From positions 90,067 through 154,066 of the forward strand of contig NZ_JBHLTP010000005.1 in the NCBI RefSeq assembly GCF_042434395.1: 64,000 nucleotides of DNA, written 5' to 3'. Of this stretch, positions 41,684 through 49,805 are shown piece by piece (position 1 is the stretch's first letter; every line of letters begins with the position of its first letter). The translations under genes and the position numbers were made by a program. This DNA comes from Pontibacillus salicampi (GTDB taxonomy: Bacteria; Bacillota; Bacilli; Bacillales; BH030062). Below the pieces are notes generated by a model. That model saw nothing but the letters and a program-made list of their open reading frames with translations, was not told the DNA's origin and did no database searches.

Positions 41684-43423
41684 TTACCGCATTATTGCAG
41701 GAAAGAGTACCTCTTTCTTTTTCACATCCATAATTCCCTTCGGAGTGATGCGAATAAACGGCAAGTGCGTGGAGGATAAGAATAACAGCGTGTACACAGG
41801 ATCCCCAAATGGGAAGCCATGCTCCTCCACAATACGCTGGTATTCCTTCGCCTTCTCTATTAATGATTCCATTGGCATGTCAGACATCATGCCTTGAATA
41901 GGTAATGGCAATTCATAAATGATGTGTCCGTGATGGCTTAATACAATACCCCCACCTATTTCCTTCATCCTTTCAAAAGCGAGTCGCATATCTTCTTTAT
42001 TTTTACCGATAACGATGATGTCGCCCGTATTGGAATACGAGCTGACTAGCCCGCCGAGGGAGGTGGTAAATCCCTTGAGTAGAGAATTCACTTTCCATTC
42101 TCCGTCACGGTCCATCAGCATTAAGAAGGCTTCATCCTCGGCATTCACTTCATTGCCGGACAACTCCGTCTGTATAGGATATGGCTTTAAAATAACATCA
42201 TTCACCATTTCAAGACCGAGTGGCAAGGAGAATTGGAGGTCCTTATCCGTCAATTCCCAATCGAGCTGAAGGGGGCCTAATTCATGCTTTTGCCAGTCAA
42301 ATTCATCCCCAACCTGCTTATTTTCGCCCCGATCCTTTACCCATTTTCCTTTCGCTAATACGGAGACGGGGGTCGGTTGATCTTTGGCATCGAGGAAGTT
42401 AATGTGAGCTACCCGTCCAGGTCCAATTGACCCTATTCGGTGCTCCATCCCGAAATGCTTGGCTACATTGTAAGAGCTCATACAATACGCTTCTACCTCA
42501 GGAATTCCTTGTTCTAAAGCAATGGAAATACACGTATCTATCATACCTTGCTCATAAAAGGATGGTGTGGATCCGTCCGTTGTAAACATCAGCCTATCGT
42601 ACACCTCTACACCTATTTCCTTCATTTCCTGAACCAGCTTCGGTAAATCAGGACGGATGGAGGAATAACGAAGCGCAACAGTGTACCCTAAGCGTAGACG
42701 GTCCCACACTTCCTTTCCGTTCATGGCCTCGTGGTCTCCGTCTGTTCCCAGCAGCTTCATTTTAGTCAAGGTCCTCTCTGAAGCGCCTGGGAAATGTCCT
42801 TCAACGGGTTTTCGGCTCCGCTTCGCTTCCTGCATCCAATGAAGAACATGGTCATCATCCTTCAGCACACTGGGCCAGCAGGTCAGCTCTCCTCCCTGCA
42901 GCACTGCATCGTGATTCAGCCAATCCATAACCTGTCGATCAGATAACAATGCATCCTTTTCCTGCAGAGCTGATTGGGAGTCAAAACGGCTCCACCAGTA
43001 AAGTGATACTGGTAGGTCATTTAAATCCTCCATTAAAGAAAACGCTTTCTTTGTTTCCAATAAAAAAAGCAACACTAAGTTGTCATTAATTAATGTGGTT
43101 GTTCCTGTCTGCGATGCATATTGCGCTAAACGATGGGGATTATATAACTGGAATGGGTGGGAATGAGGCTCAATGTAGCCCGGCACTAAATACCGTTCAG
43201 AGCAATCCACGTATTCAATTGCATTGTTTTCTTCAGGAAGCTCCTCCCCGACATAGATGATCCGATCATCATAAATCCAAATGTGGGCTTCCATCCAGCG
43301 TTTCATATATACGTTCAAGTAAGTAGCATTCATTAGCACAATGGTTGGTGTGATATGGCCGTCCATGACAGAGACATGCTCGCGCAACTGTCGGTTTCGC
43401 CATCTGTAACGGTGTTCGTTCAT
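41684..43423 (-). CDS. yerA: Adenine deaminase-like amidohydrolase YerA
   Basis: About 579 residues, orthologue of B. subtilis YerA throughout, including the C-terminal L-F-P-A-I-M-R. Metal site: P-G-Y-I-E-P-H-S-H-P-F in the amidohydrolase barrel, E-G-H-F-P-G-A in the middle, and the C-terminal adenine-deaminase domain (G-D-I-I-V-I-G-K-N, G-G-I-V-L-S). Whether it deaminates adenine is unproven; position next to purD suggests a purine salvage role. Two adjacent ATG codons (43426, 43423) follow GGGGGA; either may be the start. Confidence 0.92.
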   Translation of the reverse strand: MNEHRYRWRNRQLREHVSVMDGHITPTIVLMNATYLNVYMKRWMEAHIWIYDDRIIYVGEELPEENNAIEYVDCSERYLVPGYIEPHSHPFQLYNPHRLAQYASQTGTTTLINDNLVLLFLLETKKAFSLMEDLNDLPVSLYWWSRFDSQSALQEKDALLSDRQVMDWLNHDAVLQGGELTCWPSVLKDDDHVLHWMQEAKRSRKPVEGHFPGASERTLTKMKLLGTDGDHEAMNGKEVWDRLRLGYTVALRYSSIRPDLPKLVQEMKEIGVEVYDRLMFTTDGSTPSFYEQGMIDTCISIALEQGIPEVEAYCMSSYNVAKHFGMEHRIGSIGPGRVAHINFLDAKDQPTPVSVLAKGKWVKDRGENKQVGDEFDWQKHELGPLQLDWELTDKDLQFSLPLGLEMVNDVILKPYPIQTELSGNEVNAEDEAFLMLMDRDGEWKVNSLLKGFTTSLGGLVSSYSNTGDIIVIGKNKEDMRLAFERMKEIGGGIVLSHHGHIIYELPLPIQGMMSDMPMESLIEKAKEYQRIVEEHGFPFGDPVYTLLFLSSTHLPFIRITPKGIMDVKKKEVLFPAIMR

Positions 43424-43506
43424 CATCTCGTCCCCCATAGCTTTTTTTCTATTTTAACACAATGCTCAAGTTTACTGCATTAACGTTTTGAAGGGAATGT
43501 GAAAAA

Positions 43507-43755
43507 ATGGTACGTCCAAACATCGGCATTATTAACGCAATGATACGGATTACGGTCGGTTTGACCATGCTGTCCTACACTACAGCAAGATTGATACGTA
43601 AACCATGGCGTCAGAACAGCCTATTTATGGCTATGATTGGAGCTATGAAGGTAGCAGAAGGCATCGTACGCTACTGCCCAGTTACCGCTTTAATGGAAGG
43701 TAGGCAAGAAAAACGGAATCAGAAGGAACAGGAGAGCTTCTTTAATCCGTCGTAA
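43507..43755 (+). CDS. DUF2892 (YgaP-like) membrane protein
   Basis: 82 residues with two hydrophobic helices and the DUF2892 pattern: N-I-G-I-I-N-A-M-I-R near the start and V-A-E-G-I-V-R-Y-C-P-V-T-A-L-M near residue 60, followed by a charged tail. Family members are YgaP-like inner-membrane segments often fused to rhodanese; here it stands alone. Divergent from yerA. Confidence 0.82.
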   Translation: MVRPNIGIINAMIRITVGLTMLSYTTARLIRKPWRQNSLFMAMIGAMKVAEGIVRYCPVTALMEGRQEKRNQKEQESFFNPS

Positions 43756-43799
43756 ACTAAGTGTATGTAGCTGACCGACGCACGATAAGTTTCAAGCAA

Positions 43800-43828
43800 A
43801 ACAAAAAGCCCAGCATGGACTGGGCTTT
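43800..43828 (-). terminator. Terminator downstream of purD
   Basis: AAAGCCCAG / CTGGGCTTT stem with a TTTTTGTTTT tail on the minus strand, about 100 nt past purD; it likely ends the purine operon transcript and weakly the plus-strand one. Confidence 0.75.
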
Positions 43829-43850
43829 ATCATTAAAGGAGGTTTAGTGG

Positions 43851-43958
43851 ATGAACATTATGGAATATTTAACGGACATGACCTTCGTCATAGCTACCAT
43901 TATTGGAAGTATCGTCGCGATTCTTTTTATTTATATTCAGAAGAGGAAGAAGACGTAA
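43851..43958 (+). CDS. EYxxD-motif small membrane peptide
   Basis: 35 residues: M-N-I-M-E-Y-L-T-D-M-T-F-V, a single membrane helix (I-I-G-S-I-V-A-I-L-F-I-Y-I) and a Lys/Arg-rich end. AAAGGAGGT is 8 nt before the ATG. The E-Y-L-T-D matches the conserved EYxxD small membrane protein family of Bacillaceae; function unknown. Its last 32 nt overlap the 3' end of purD on the other strand, and the purine operon terminator lies just upstream, so its mRNA would be antisense to the purD tail. Confidence 0.75.
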   Translation: MNIMEYLTDMTFVIATIIGSIVAILFIYIQKRKKT

Positions 43959-45201
43959 TGGCTTTTCGCCCGATATCCTTCCGGTAGAAGAAATCCGCTC
44001 CTATCTCGGCTTGATCGTAAACAGCATAGATGGATGCAAGGGCTTTTTCAAGGGTGCTCCCTATAGCACCAACGAGCAGCACTCTCCCCCCACTGGAAAC
44101 GAGCTGCTCCTCGCGTTGGCTTACACCGGCAAAGATAGTAAATGTCTTCTCCTCGCTTTCCAATCGAGGTAGAATCATTCCCTTCTCATACGAACCAGGA
44201 TACCCCGCGGAAGCAAGGACAACTCCTGCACACCAGCCATCCTTCCATTGCAGCTGAGGATCGTTTCCTCTTACTACATCCTGCATTACCTGAAGCAAAT
44301 CGTTCTCTAATAAGGGAAGAATGGCTTGTGTTTCAGGGTCCCCAAAGCGCGCATTGAATTCAATTACTTTAGGGCCTTCTACTGTTTGAATACACCCTGC
44401 ATATAAGACTCCTACAAAAGAACGTCCTTCCTTGACTAATGCTTTGGCAGTCGGTTGTACGATAGAAGAAACAGCGGTTTGGATTACATCCTCTGTTAAA
44501 AACGGCACCGGAGCGTACGCACCCATACCACCAGTATTTGGACCTTCATCATTATCATAAGCTCGCTTATGATCCTGAGCTGGCAGCATAGGGTACACCC
44601 TCCCTCCATTTACAAAAGCCATAAGAGAGAACTCTTCTCCTTCTAAATATTGCTCTACGACCACCCGATGCCCTGCATCACCGAATTGGTCACCCTCCAT
44701 CATCCGGTCAATAGCTTGAAAGGCATCTTCCTTCGTCATGGCAACGGTCACTCCTTTACCAGCAGCTAACCCATCTGCTTTGACGACAATCGGCACTCCT
44801 TGTGCAAGAACATATTCCTTTGCCTCCTCTGAACTAGTACATGTTTTGTAAGAAGCAGTAGGAATGTTATATTGCTCCATTAATTCCTTAGCAAACGCTT
44901 TGCTTCCTTCTATGAGCGCAGCAGCTTTTGTAGGTCCGAAAATGGCAAGACCAGCCTCCTGAAATAGGTCGACTACTCCTTCTAATAATGGAACCTCAGG
45001 ACCCACTACTGTAAAGTCTATACTATTCCTTTTAGCAAACTCCACCAGCTTGACACCATCAGTAGCGGAGATAGCCACTGTCGCAACCTCCATGCCGCTA
45101 TTACCAGGGGCAGCGTAGAGGTTGGTAATAAGAGGACTTTCTTTTAGCGCCATTACAATACTATGCTCTCGGCCGCCTTCGCCAATGACCAAAACGTTCA
45201 T
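43927..45201 (-). CDS. purD: Phosphoribosylamine-glycine ligase (GAR synthetase)
   Basis: 424 residues, ATP-grasp enzyme of purine step 2. G-E-G-G-R-E-H near the start, K-A-D-G-L-A-A-G-K-G-V and G-P-N-T-G-G-M-G-A-Y ATP-grasp motifs, E-F-N-A-R-F-G-D-P-E-T-Q metal site. Last gene of the operon, 24 nt after purH. Confidence 0.97.
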   Translation of the reverse strand: MNVLVIGEGGREHSIVMALKESPLITNLYAAPGNSGMEVATVAISATDGVKLVEFAKRNSIDFTVVGPEVPLLEGVVDLFQEAGLAIFGPTKAAALIEGSKAFAKELMEQYNIPTASYKTCTSSEEAKEYVLAQGVPIVVKADGLAAGKGVTVAMTKEDAFQAIDRMMEGDQFGDAGHRVVVEQYLEGEEFSLMAFVNGGRVYPMLPAQDHKRAYDNDEGPNTGGMGAYAPVPFLTEDVIQTAVSSIVQPTAKALVKEGRSFVGVLYAGCIQTVEGPKVIEFNARFGDPETQAILPLLENDLLQVMQDVVRGNDPQLQWKDGWCAGVVLASAGYPGSYEKGMILPRLESEEKTFTIFAGVSQREEQLVSSGGRVLLVGAIGSTLEKALASIYAVYDQAEIGADFFYRKDIGRKAITSSSSSEYK

Positions 45202-45225
45202 CCAATCACTCCTTCTTTGACCAAA

Positions 45226-46764
45226 TTAGTGTTTAAAGTGACGCATTCCTGTAAAGACCATCGTAATCCCGTGTTCGTTACACGCATCGATGGAATCCTG
45301 ATCTCGCTTTGAGCCGCCTGGCTGTATAATAGCTGTAATTCCAGCCTTGGCTGCTTCTTCCACTGTATCTGGCATCGGGAAGAAGGCGTCACTAGCAAGA
45401 GCTGCTCCGTGACTATGGTCGGAAGCTTGCTCAAAAGCTATCTTGGCTGCTCCAACACGGTTCATTTGTCCAGCACCAACACCAACTGTCTGCTGCCCCT
45501 TTGCAACCACGATAGCGTTCGATTTCACATGCTTAACGACCTTCCACGCTAGCTTCAAGTCTTGCCATTCTTGTTCTGTCGGCTCTCTATCCGTTGGCAC
45601 AGAGGTTGTAACATCCTCTAGGCTAGCCTCGTCTACATCTTGTACTAGCAATCCACCACGGACTGAGGTAAGCTGCTGACCAGCCCCCTGCTCCTTCGTC
45701 ATATCCACCTGTAACAGGCGCAGGTTCTTCTTCGTGGTTAAGATATCTAGCGCTTCCTTGGAGAAGGAAGGGGCAATAATGATTTCTAGGAAAATCTCTT
45801 TCATTTTCTCTGCGGTGTTGCCATCTAGCTCCCGATTTACTGCGACTATGCCGCCAAAAATGGAAACAGGATCAGCCGCATACGCTCGCTCATATGCTCC
45901 AAAAAGAGAATCAGCCGTACCAACGCCGCATGGGTTCATATGCTTCACTGCAATAGCTGCGGGCTCTGTAAAATCAAGCACCATGGATAAGGCAGCATTA
46001 GCGTCCTGAATATTATTATAGGAAAGCTCTTTTCCGTTTAATTGGCTGGCATGTGCTAGAGAAATCCCCTTGTATAATGGATCCTGGTAAAAGGCTGCCT
46101 GCTGGTGAGGGTTTTCCCCATATCGCAAGGATTGGACCCTTTCATAGGTTCTCGTATATTGCTCAGGTGCGCTGTCTTCTACTGCTTCCGCGAAATAGCC
46201 GGCAATGTGAGCATCATAGCTTGCTGTATGCTGGAATACCCTCGCCGCTAATTGCTTACGATAGGTAACAGGCACCTCACCTTCTTTTATGTAAGAGAGC
46301 ACTTCCTCGTAATGGTCTGGCTCGACCACCACTGTGACGTGCTGAAAGTTCTTGGCTGCAGCTCGCAGCATAGTCGGACCACCGATATCAATGTTTTCAA
46401 TTGCTTCTTCTTCTGTAATACCATCCTTAGCAATCGTTTCTTTAAATGGATATAGATTCACCACAACAAGCTCTATTCCGTTAATACCAAGGTCTTCTAG
46501 CTGCTTAACATGGTCCTCTTTATCCTGTTGAGCTAATAGTCCGGCATGAATATGAGGGTGCAGTGTTTTGACACGCCCCTGCAGAATTTCTGGGAATTGG
46601 GTAATGTCTGATACTGATGCAACAGGAACTCCAGCCTCCTCGAGCTTTCGTTTCGTACCTCCAGTAGACACAAGCTCATACCCCTGCTCTACTAGTTGCT
46701 TTGCAAATGCTACAATTCCTTCTTTATTCGATACGCTCAATAAGGCGCGCTTATGTTGTGACAC
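45226..46764 (-). CDS. purH: Bifunctional AICAR transformylase / IMP cyclohydrolase
   Basis: 512 residues. N-terminal cyclohydrolase domain (S-V-S-N-K-E-G-I, S-T-G-G-T) and C-terminal transformylase with K-H-M-N-P-C-G-V-G and S-D-A-F-F-P. Catalyses the last two steps to IMP. Overlaps purN by 14 nt. Confidence 0.97.
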   Translation of the reverse strand: MSQHKRALLSVSNKEGIVAFAKQLVEQGYELVSTGGTKRKLEEAGVPVASVSDITQFPEILQGRVKTLHPHIHAGLLAQQDKEDHVKQLEDLGINGIELVVVNLYPFKETIAKDGITEEEAIENIDIGGPTMLRAAAKNFQHVTVVVEPDHYEEVLSYIKEGEVPVTYRKQLAARVFQHTASYDAHIAGYFAEAVEDSAPEQYTRTYERVQSLRYGENPHQQAAFYQDPLYKGISLAHASQLNGKELSYNNIQDANAALSMVLDFTEPAAIAVKHMNPCGVGTADSLFGAYERAYAADPVSIFGGIVAVNRELDGNTAEKMKEIFLEIIIAPSFSKEALDILTTKKNLRLLQVDMTKEQGAGQQLTSVRGGLLVQDVDEASLEDVTTSVPTDREPTEQEWQDLKLAWKVVKHVKSNAIVVAKGQQTVGVGAGQMNRVGAAKIAFEQASDHSHGAALASDAFFPMPDTVEEAAKAGITAIIQPGGSKRDQDSIDACNEHGITMVFTGMRHFKH

Positions 46765-47353
46765 GATACATCTCTCCTTCGACTAATTGTTGAATAACTG
46801 CTGGATAGAGCCGATGCTCCACTTGCTGAATTTTACTCTGAAGGCTCGTAACATCATCCTCTGTCGTAACTCGCACCGCTTCCTGAGCTATAATCGGGCC
46901 GGTGTCCATTCCCTCATCAACGAAATGTACCGTGACCCCTGTCACTTTCACACGGGCGTCGAGAGCCTGCTGCACGGCATCTTTACCTGGAAACGAAGGC
47001 AGGAGCGATGGATGGATATTGACTATACGATTAGGAAATGCCTCTAACAAGGTTGTTCCGATAAGACGCATATATCCCGCTAACACAACCAGTTCAACAC
47101 CCTCTTCTTGAAGTCGGTCCACTATCTCCTTTTCAAAGGCTTCTTTATTCTCGTAATCCTTGGCACGAAAGGAGAACACAGGAATTCCTAGTGCTTGTGC
47201 CTTTTCCATTACCATGGCCTGCTCTTTATCACAAATTAGGATTTTCACGTTACACGTCAAGTGGCCCGTTTCCGCCTTCTTCGCAATTTTATCAAAATTT
47301 GAGCCGCTACCAGAAGCAAAAATAGCTATATTGGTCGGATGCTGTTCCTTCAT
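46751..47353 (-). CDS. purN: Phosphoribosylglycinamide formyltransferase
   Basis: 200 residues, folate-dependent GAR transformylase. F-A-S-G-S-G-S-N-F near 12, L-A-G-Y-M-R-L-I and N-I-H-P-S-L-L-P-S-F-P-G with catalytic Asn-His, H-F-V-D-E-G-M-D-T-G-P. Overlaps purM by 4 nt. Confidence 0.97.
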   Translation of the reverse strand: MKEQHPTNIAIFASGSGSNFDKIAKKAETGHLTCNVKILICDKEQAMVMEKAQALGIPVFSFRAKDYENKEAFEKEIVDRLQEEGVELVVLAGYMRLIGTTLLEAFPNRIVNIHPSLLPSFPGKDAVQQALDARVKVTGVTVHFVDEGMDTGPIIAQEAVRVTTEDDVTSLQSKIQQVEHRLYPAVIQQLVEGEMYRVTT

Positions 47354-48384
47354 GCATAGGTCACTCCTTGTGCCGTTGTTACGTTACCAATTTCGTAGGC
47401 AGCTTCTCCAGCTTCTTCTAACAACCGGATGGCTTCTTTCGCATCCTTTGGATCAACAGCAATGACCATGCCGATCCCCATATTGAAAATGCTCATCATC
47501 TCTTGCTGCCCTAAACCGCTAATGTGCTGAAGATATGTGAAGATCGGAAGAACAGGCCAGCTGTTGATCTCAATGCGGGCTCCATATGATCCAGAAAACA
47601 TGCGTGGAATATTTTCATCAAAGCCACCGCCGGTTACATGTGAAATGGCTTTAATAGAAACTTCCTGCTTTAGTGCCTGGATTGCCTTCACATAGATTTT
47701 CGTCGGGGTAAGAAGAGCCTCACCAAGGGATTGATCAAACGTTTGATCTAATCGAGGATCAACCCTTGTGATATCAAGGTTGTACGTGTCTATCCATTTC
47801 CGAATAAGCGAAAATCCATTCGAATGCACACCGCTAGAAGCAATTCCGATTAACGTATCTCCTGTCTCCACCTCTTGCCCCGTAATAATATCGTTTTTAT
47901 CCGCTGCTCCAACCACAAATCCTGCTAAGTCATATTCTTCTTCCTCATACATACCAGGCATTTCAGCTGTTTCTCCTCCAATGAGGGCACACCTGGCTTG
48001 CTCACACCCATCGGCTATCCCCTTTACGATGGCCTCAATTCTCGTTGGATCATTTTTCCCGCATGCAATATAATCCTGGAAAAATAACGGCTCCGCTCCT
48101 TGTGCGACAATGTCATTAACGCACATAGCTACAACGTCTATCCCGACAGTATCGTGTCTATCTACAGAAAAGGCTAGCTTTAGCTTCGTGCCGACACCAT
48201 CAGTACCAGAAATAAGGACAGGCTCCTGATATGGAAGAGAAGACATATCAAACATGCCTCCAAAGCTACCTAATCCTCCGATTACTTCCTTGCGATGGGT
48301 CCGCTTCACGTGTTCCTTCATCCGATCCACTGCCTCATAGCCTGCTTCAACATTTACTCCTGCTTGCTTGTATGACTCTCTCAC
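47350..48384 (-). CDS. purM: Phosphoribosylformylglycinamidine cyclo-ligase (AIR synthetase)
   Basis: 344 residues. Y-K-Q-A-G-V-N-V-E-A-G start, S-G-T-D-G-V-G-T-K-L-K-L and G-G-E-T-A-E-M-P-G-M-Y motifs of the PurM/PurL ATPase fold. Overlaps purF by 4 nt. Confidence 0.97.
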   Translation of the reverse strand: MRESYKQAGVNVEAGYEAVDRMKEHVKRTHRKEVIGGLGSFGGMFDMSSLPYQEPVLISGTDGVGTKLKLAFSVDRHDTVGIDVVAMCVNDIVAQGAEPLFFQDYIACGKNDPTRIEAIVKGIADGCEQARCALIGGETAEMPGMYEEEEYDLAGFVVGAADKNDIITGQEVETGDTLIGIASSGVHSNGFSLIRKWIDTYNLDITRVDPRLDQTFDQSLGEALLTPTKIYVKAIQALKQEVSIKAISHVTGGGFDENIPRMFSGSYGARIEINSWPVLPIFTYLQHISGLGQQEMMSIFNMGIGMVIAVDPKDAKEAIRLLEEAGEAAYEIGNVTTAQGVTYA

Positions 48385-49805
48385 AGTTTCGCCTCCTCTT
48401 TATCATGGGGATGAAGGGTGCTCGGATAAATCTCCGTTGGGTAGGATCCAGTAAAGCAGGCCTGACAATAGCCATGCTTGATGGTATTGTCTCTTTTTCC
48501 TATCGCTTCTTCTAACCCTTCTACGGATAAAAAGGCAAGACTATCTGCTTCGATAAGCTCCCGAATTTCTTCCACGCTTTTGGACCCAGCAATCAGCTCT
48601 TCCTTTGTCGATGTATCAATGCCGTAATAACACGGATTCTTGATAGGCGGTGCACCAATACGCACATGCACCTCTGTTGCACCTGCTTCCTTTAGCATGC
48701 GAACGATCCGTTTGCTCGTCGTTCCTCTAACAATCGAATCGTCTACCATGACGACTCGCTTCCCTTCGACAATCCCTCTTACAGCAGAGAGCTTCATCTT
48801 AACCCCTTGCTCCCGAAGCTCCTGGGACGGCTGAATAAAGGTACGACCTACATAGCGATTCTTGATAAGCCCTAGCTCATACGGAATACCTGATTGCTCT
48901 GCAAATCCAATTGCCGCTGAAATGCTCGAGTCAGGCACACCCGTCACCACGTCTGCATCAATCGGTGCTTCCACGGCTAGCTCCTTGCCCATCCGTTTAC
49001 GGGAGGAATGCACGTTAATGCCATCAATATTACTGTCCGGACGAGAAAAATACACATACTCCATGGAGCACATTGTCCGTTGAATGGGCGCTGCAAATCG
49101 ATCGGAATACATACCATCCGCATCCAAAACTATCATCTCGCCCGCTTCCACGTCTCTAATATATTCCGCTCCTACTACATCAAAGGCACACGTTTCAGAG
49201 GAAACGATGTAGGCATCCCCAAGCTTCCCGATAGATAAAGGACGGAGTCCACGCGGGTCTTGCGCTACAAACATTTGCTCCTCTGTCATAAGCACAAGAG
49301 CATAAGCTCCCTTTAGCATAGGCAGTGCCTGCTTTATACGATCATGTAATGGGAGCGATCCGCTTCTTTTAATGAGGTGAGCAATCACTTCCGTGTCAGA
49401 GGTCGTTTGGAGAATACTGCCTTGCGCCTCCAGCTGATGCTTTAATGCATGGGCGTTTACAAGGTTACCGTTATGCGCAAGAGCGAGACCACCTGACTGG
49501 GAACGGAAAAGCAAAGGCTGAACATTCTCATAGCCGCCGTCTCCTTGAGTCGCGTAGCGCACATGGCCAAGTGCCGCATGACCTTGCAGGCGTTCAAATT
49601 GCTTCTCCTGAAGAACTTCCGTCACGAGACCGAGCCCTTTTTCAATGTGTAATGCTTCCCCATTTGAAGCGACAATTCCCGTCCCTTCTTGACCACGATG
49701 CTGAAGACTATGCAGACCATAATACGTAAGTTGAGCTGCATCCTCATGGCCCCACACTGCAAATACTCCACATTCTTCATTTAACCCTTTGATTTCAGCA
49801 AGCAT
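48381..49805 (-). CDS. purF: Amidophosphoribosyltransferase (first committed purine step)
   Basis: 474 residues. The nucleophile Cys12 follows an 11-residue propeptide (ends N-E-E) removed by autocleavage, as in B. subtilis. Class II glutaminase domain, PRPP loop V-V-M-V-D-D-S-I-V-R-G-T-T, and the C-terminal C-Q-A-C pair of the iron-sulphur cluster. Target of AMP/GMP feedback. Overlaps purL by 25 nt. Confidence 0.97.
   Translation of the reverse strand: MLAEIKGLNEECGVFAVWGHEDAAQLTYYGLHSLQHRGQEGTGIVASNGEALHIEKGLGLVTEVLQEKQFERLQGHAALGHVRYATQGDGGYENVQPLLFRSQSGGLALAHNGNLVNAHALKHQLEAQGSILQTTSDTEVIAHLIKRSGSLPLHDRIKQALPMLKGAYALVLMTEEQMFVAQDPRGLRPLSIGKLGDAYIVSSETCAFDVVGAEYIRDVEAGEMIVLDADGMYSDRFAAPIQRTMCSMEYVYFSRPDSNIDGINVHSSRKRMGKELAVEAPIDADVVTGVPDSSISAAIGFAEQSGIPYELGLIKNRYVGRTFIQPSQELREQGVKMKLSAVRGIVEGKRVVMVDDSIVRGTTSKRIVRMLKEAGATEVHVRIGAPPIKNPCYYGIDTSTKEELIAGSKSVEEIRELIEADSLAFLSVEGLEEAIGKRDNTIKHGYCQACFTGSYPTEIYPSTLHPHDKEEAKL

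Noticed and set aside
45198..46786. Several open frames opposite and across purH, purN and purL
   Set aside because: They lack ribosome sites and mirror well-conserved purine genes on the other strand.
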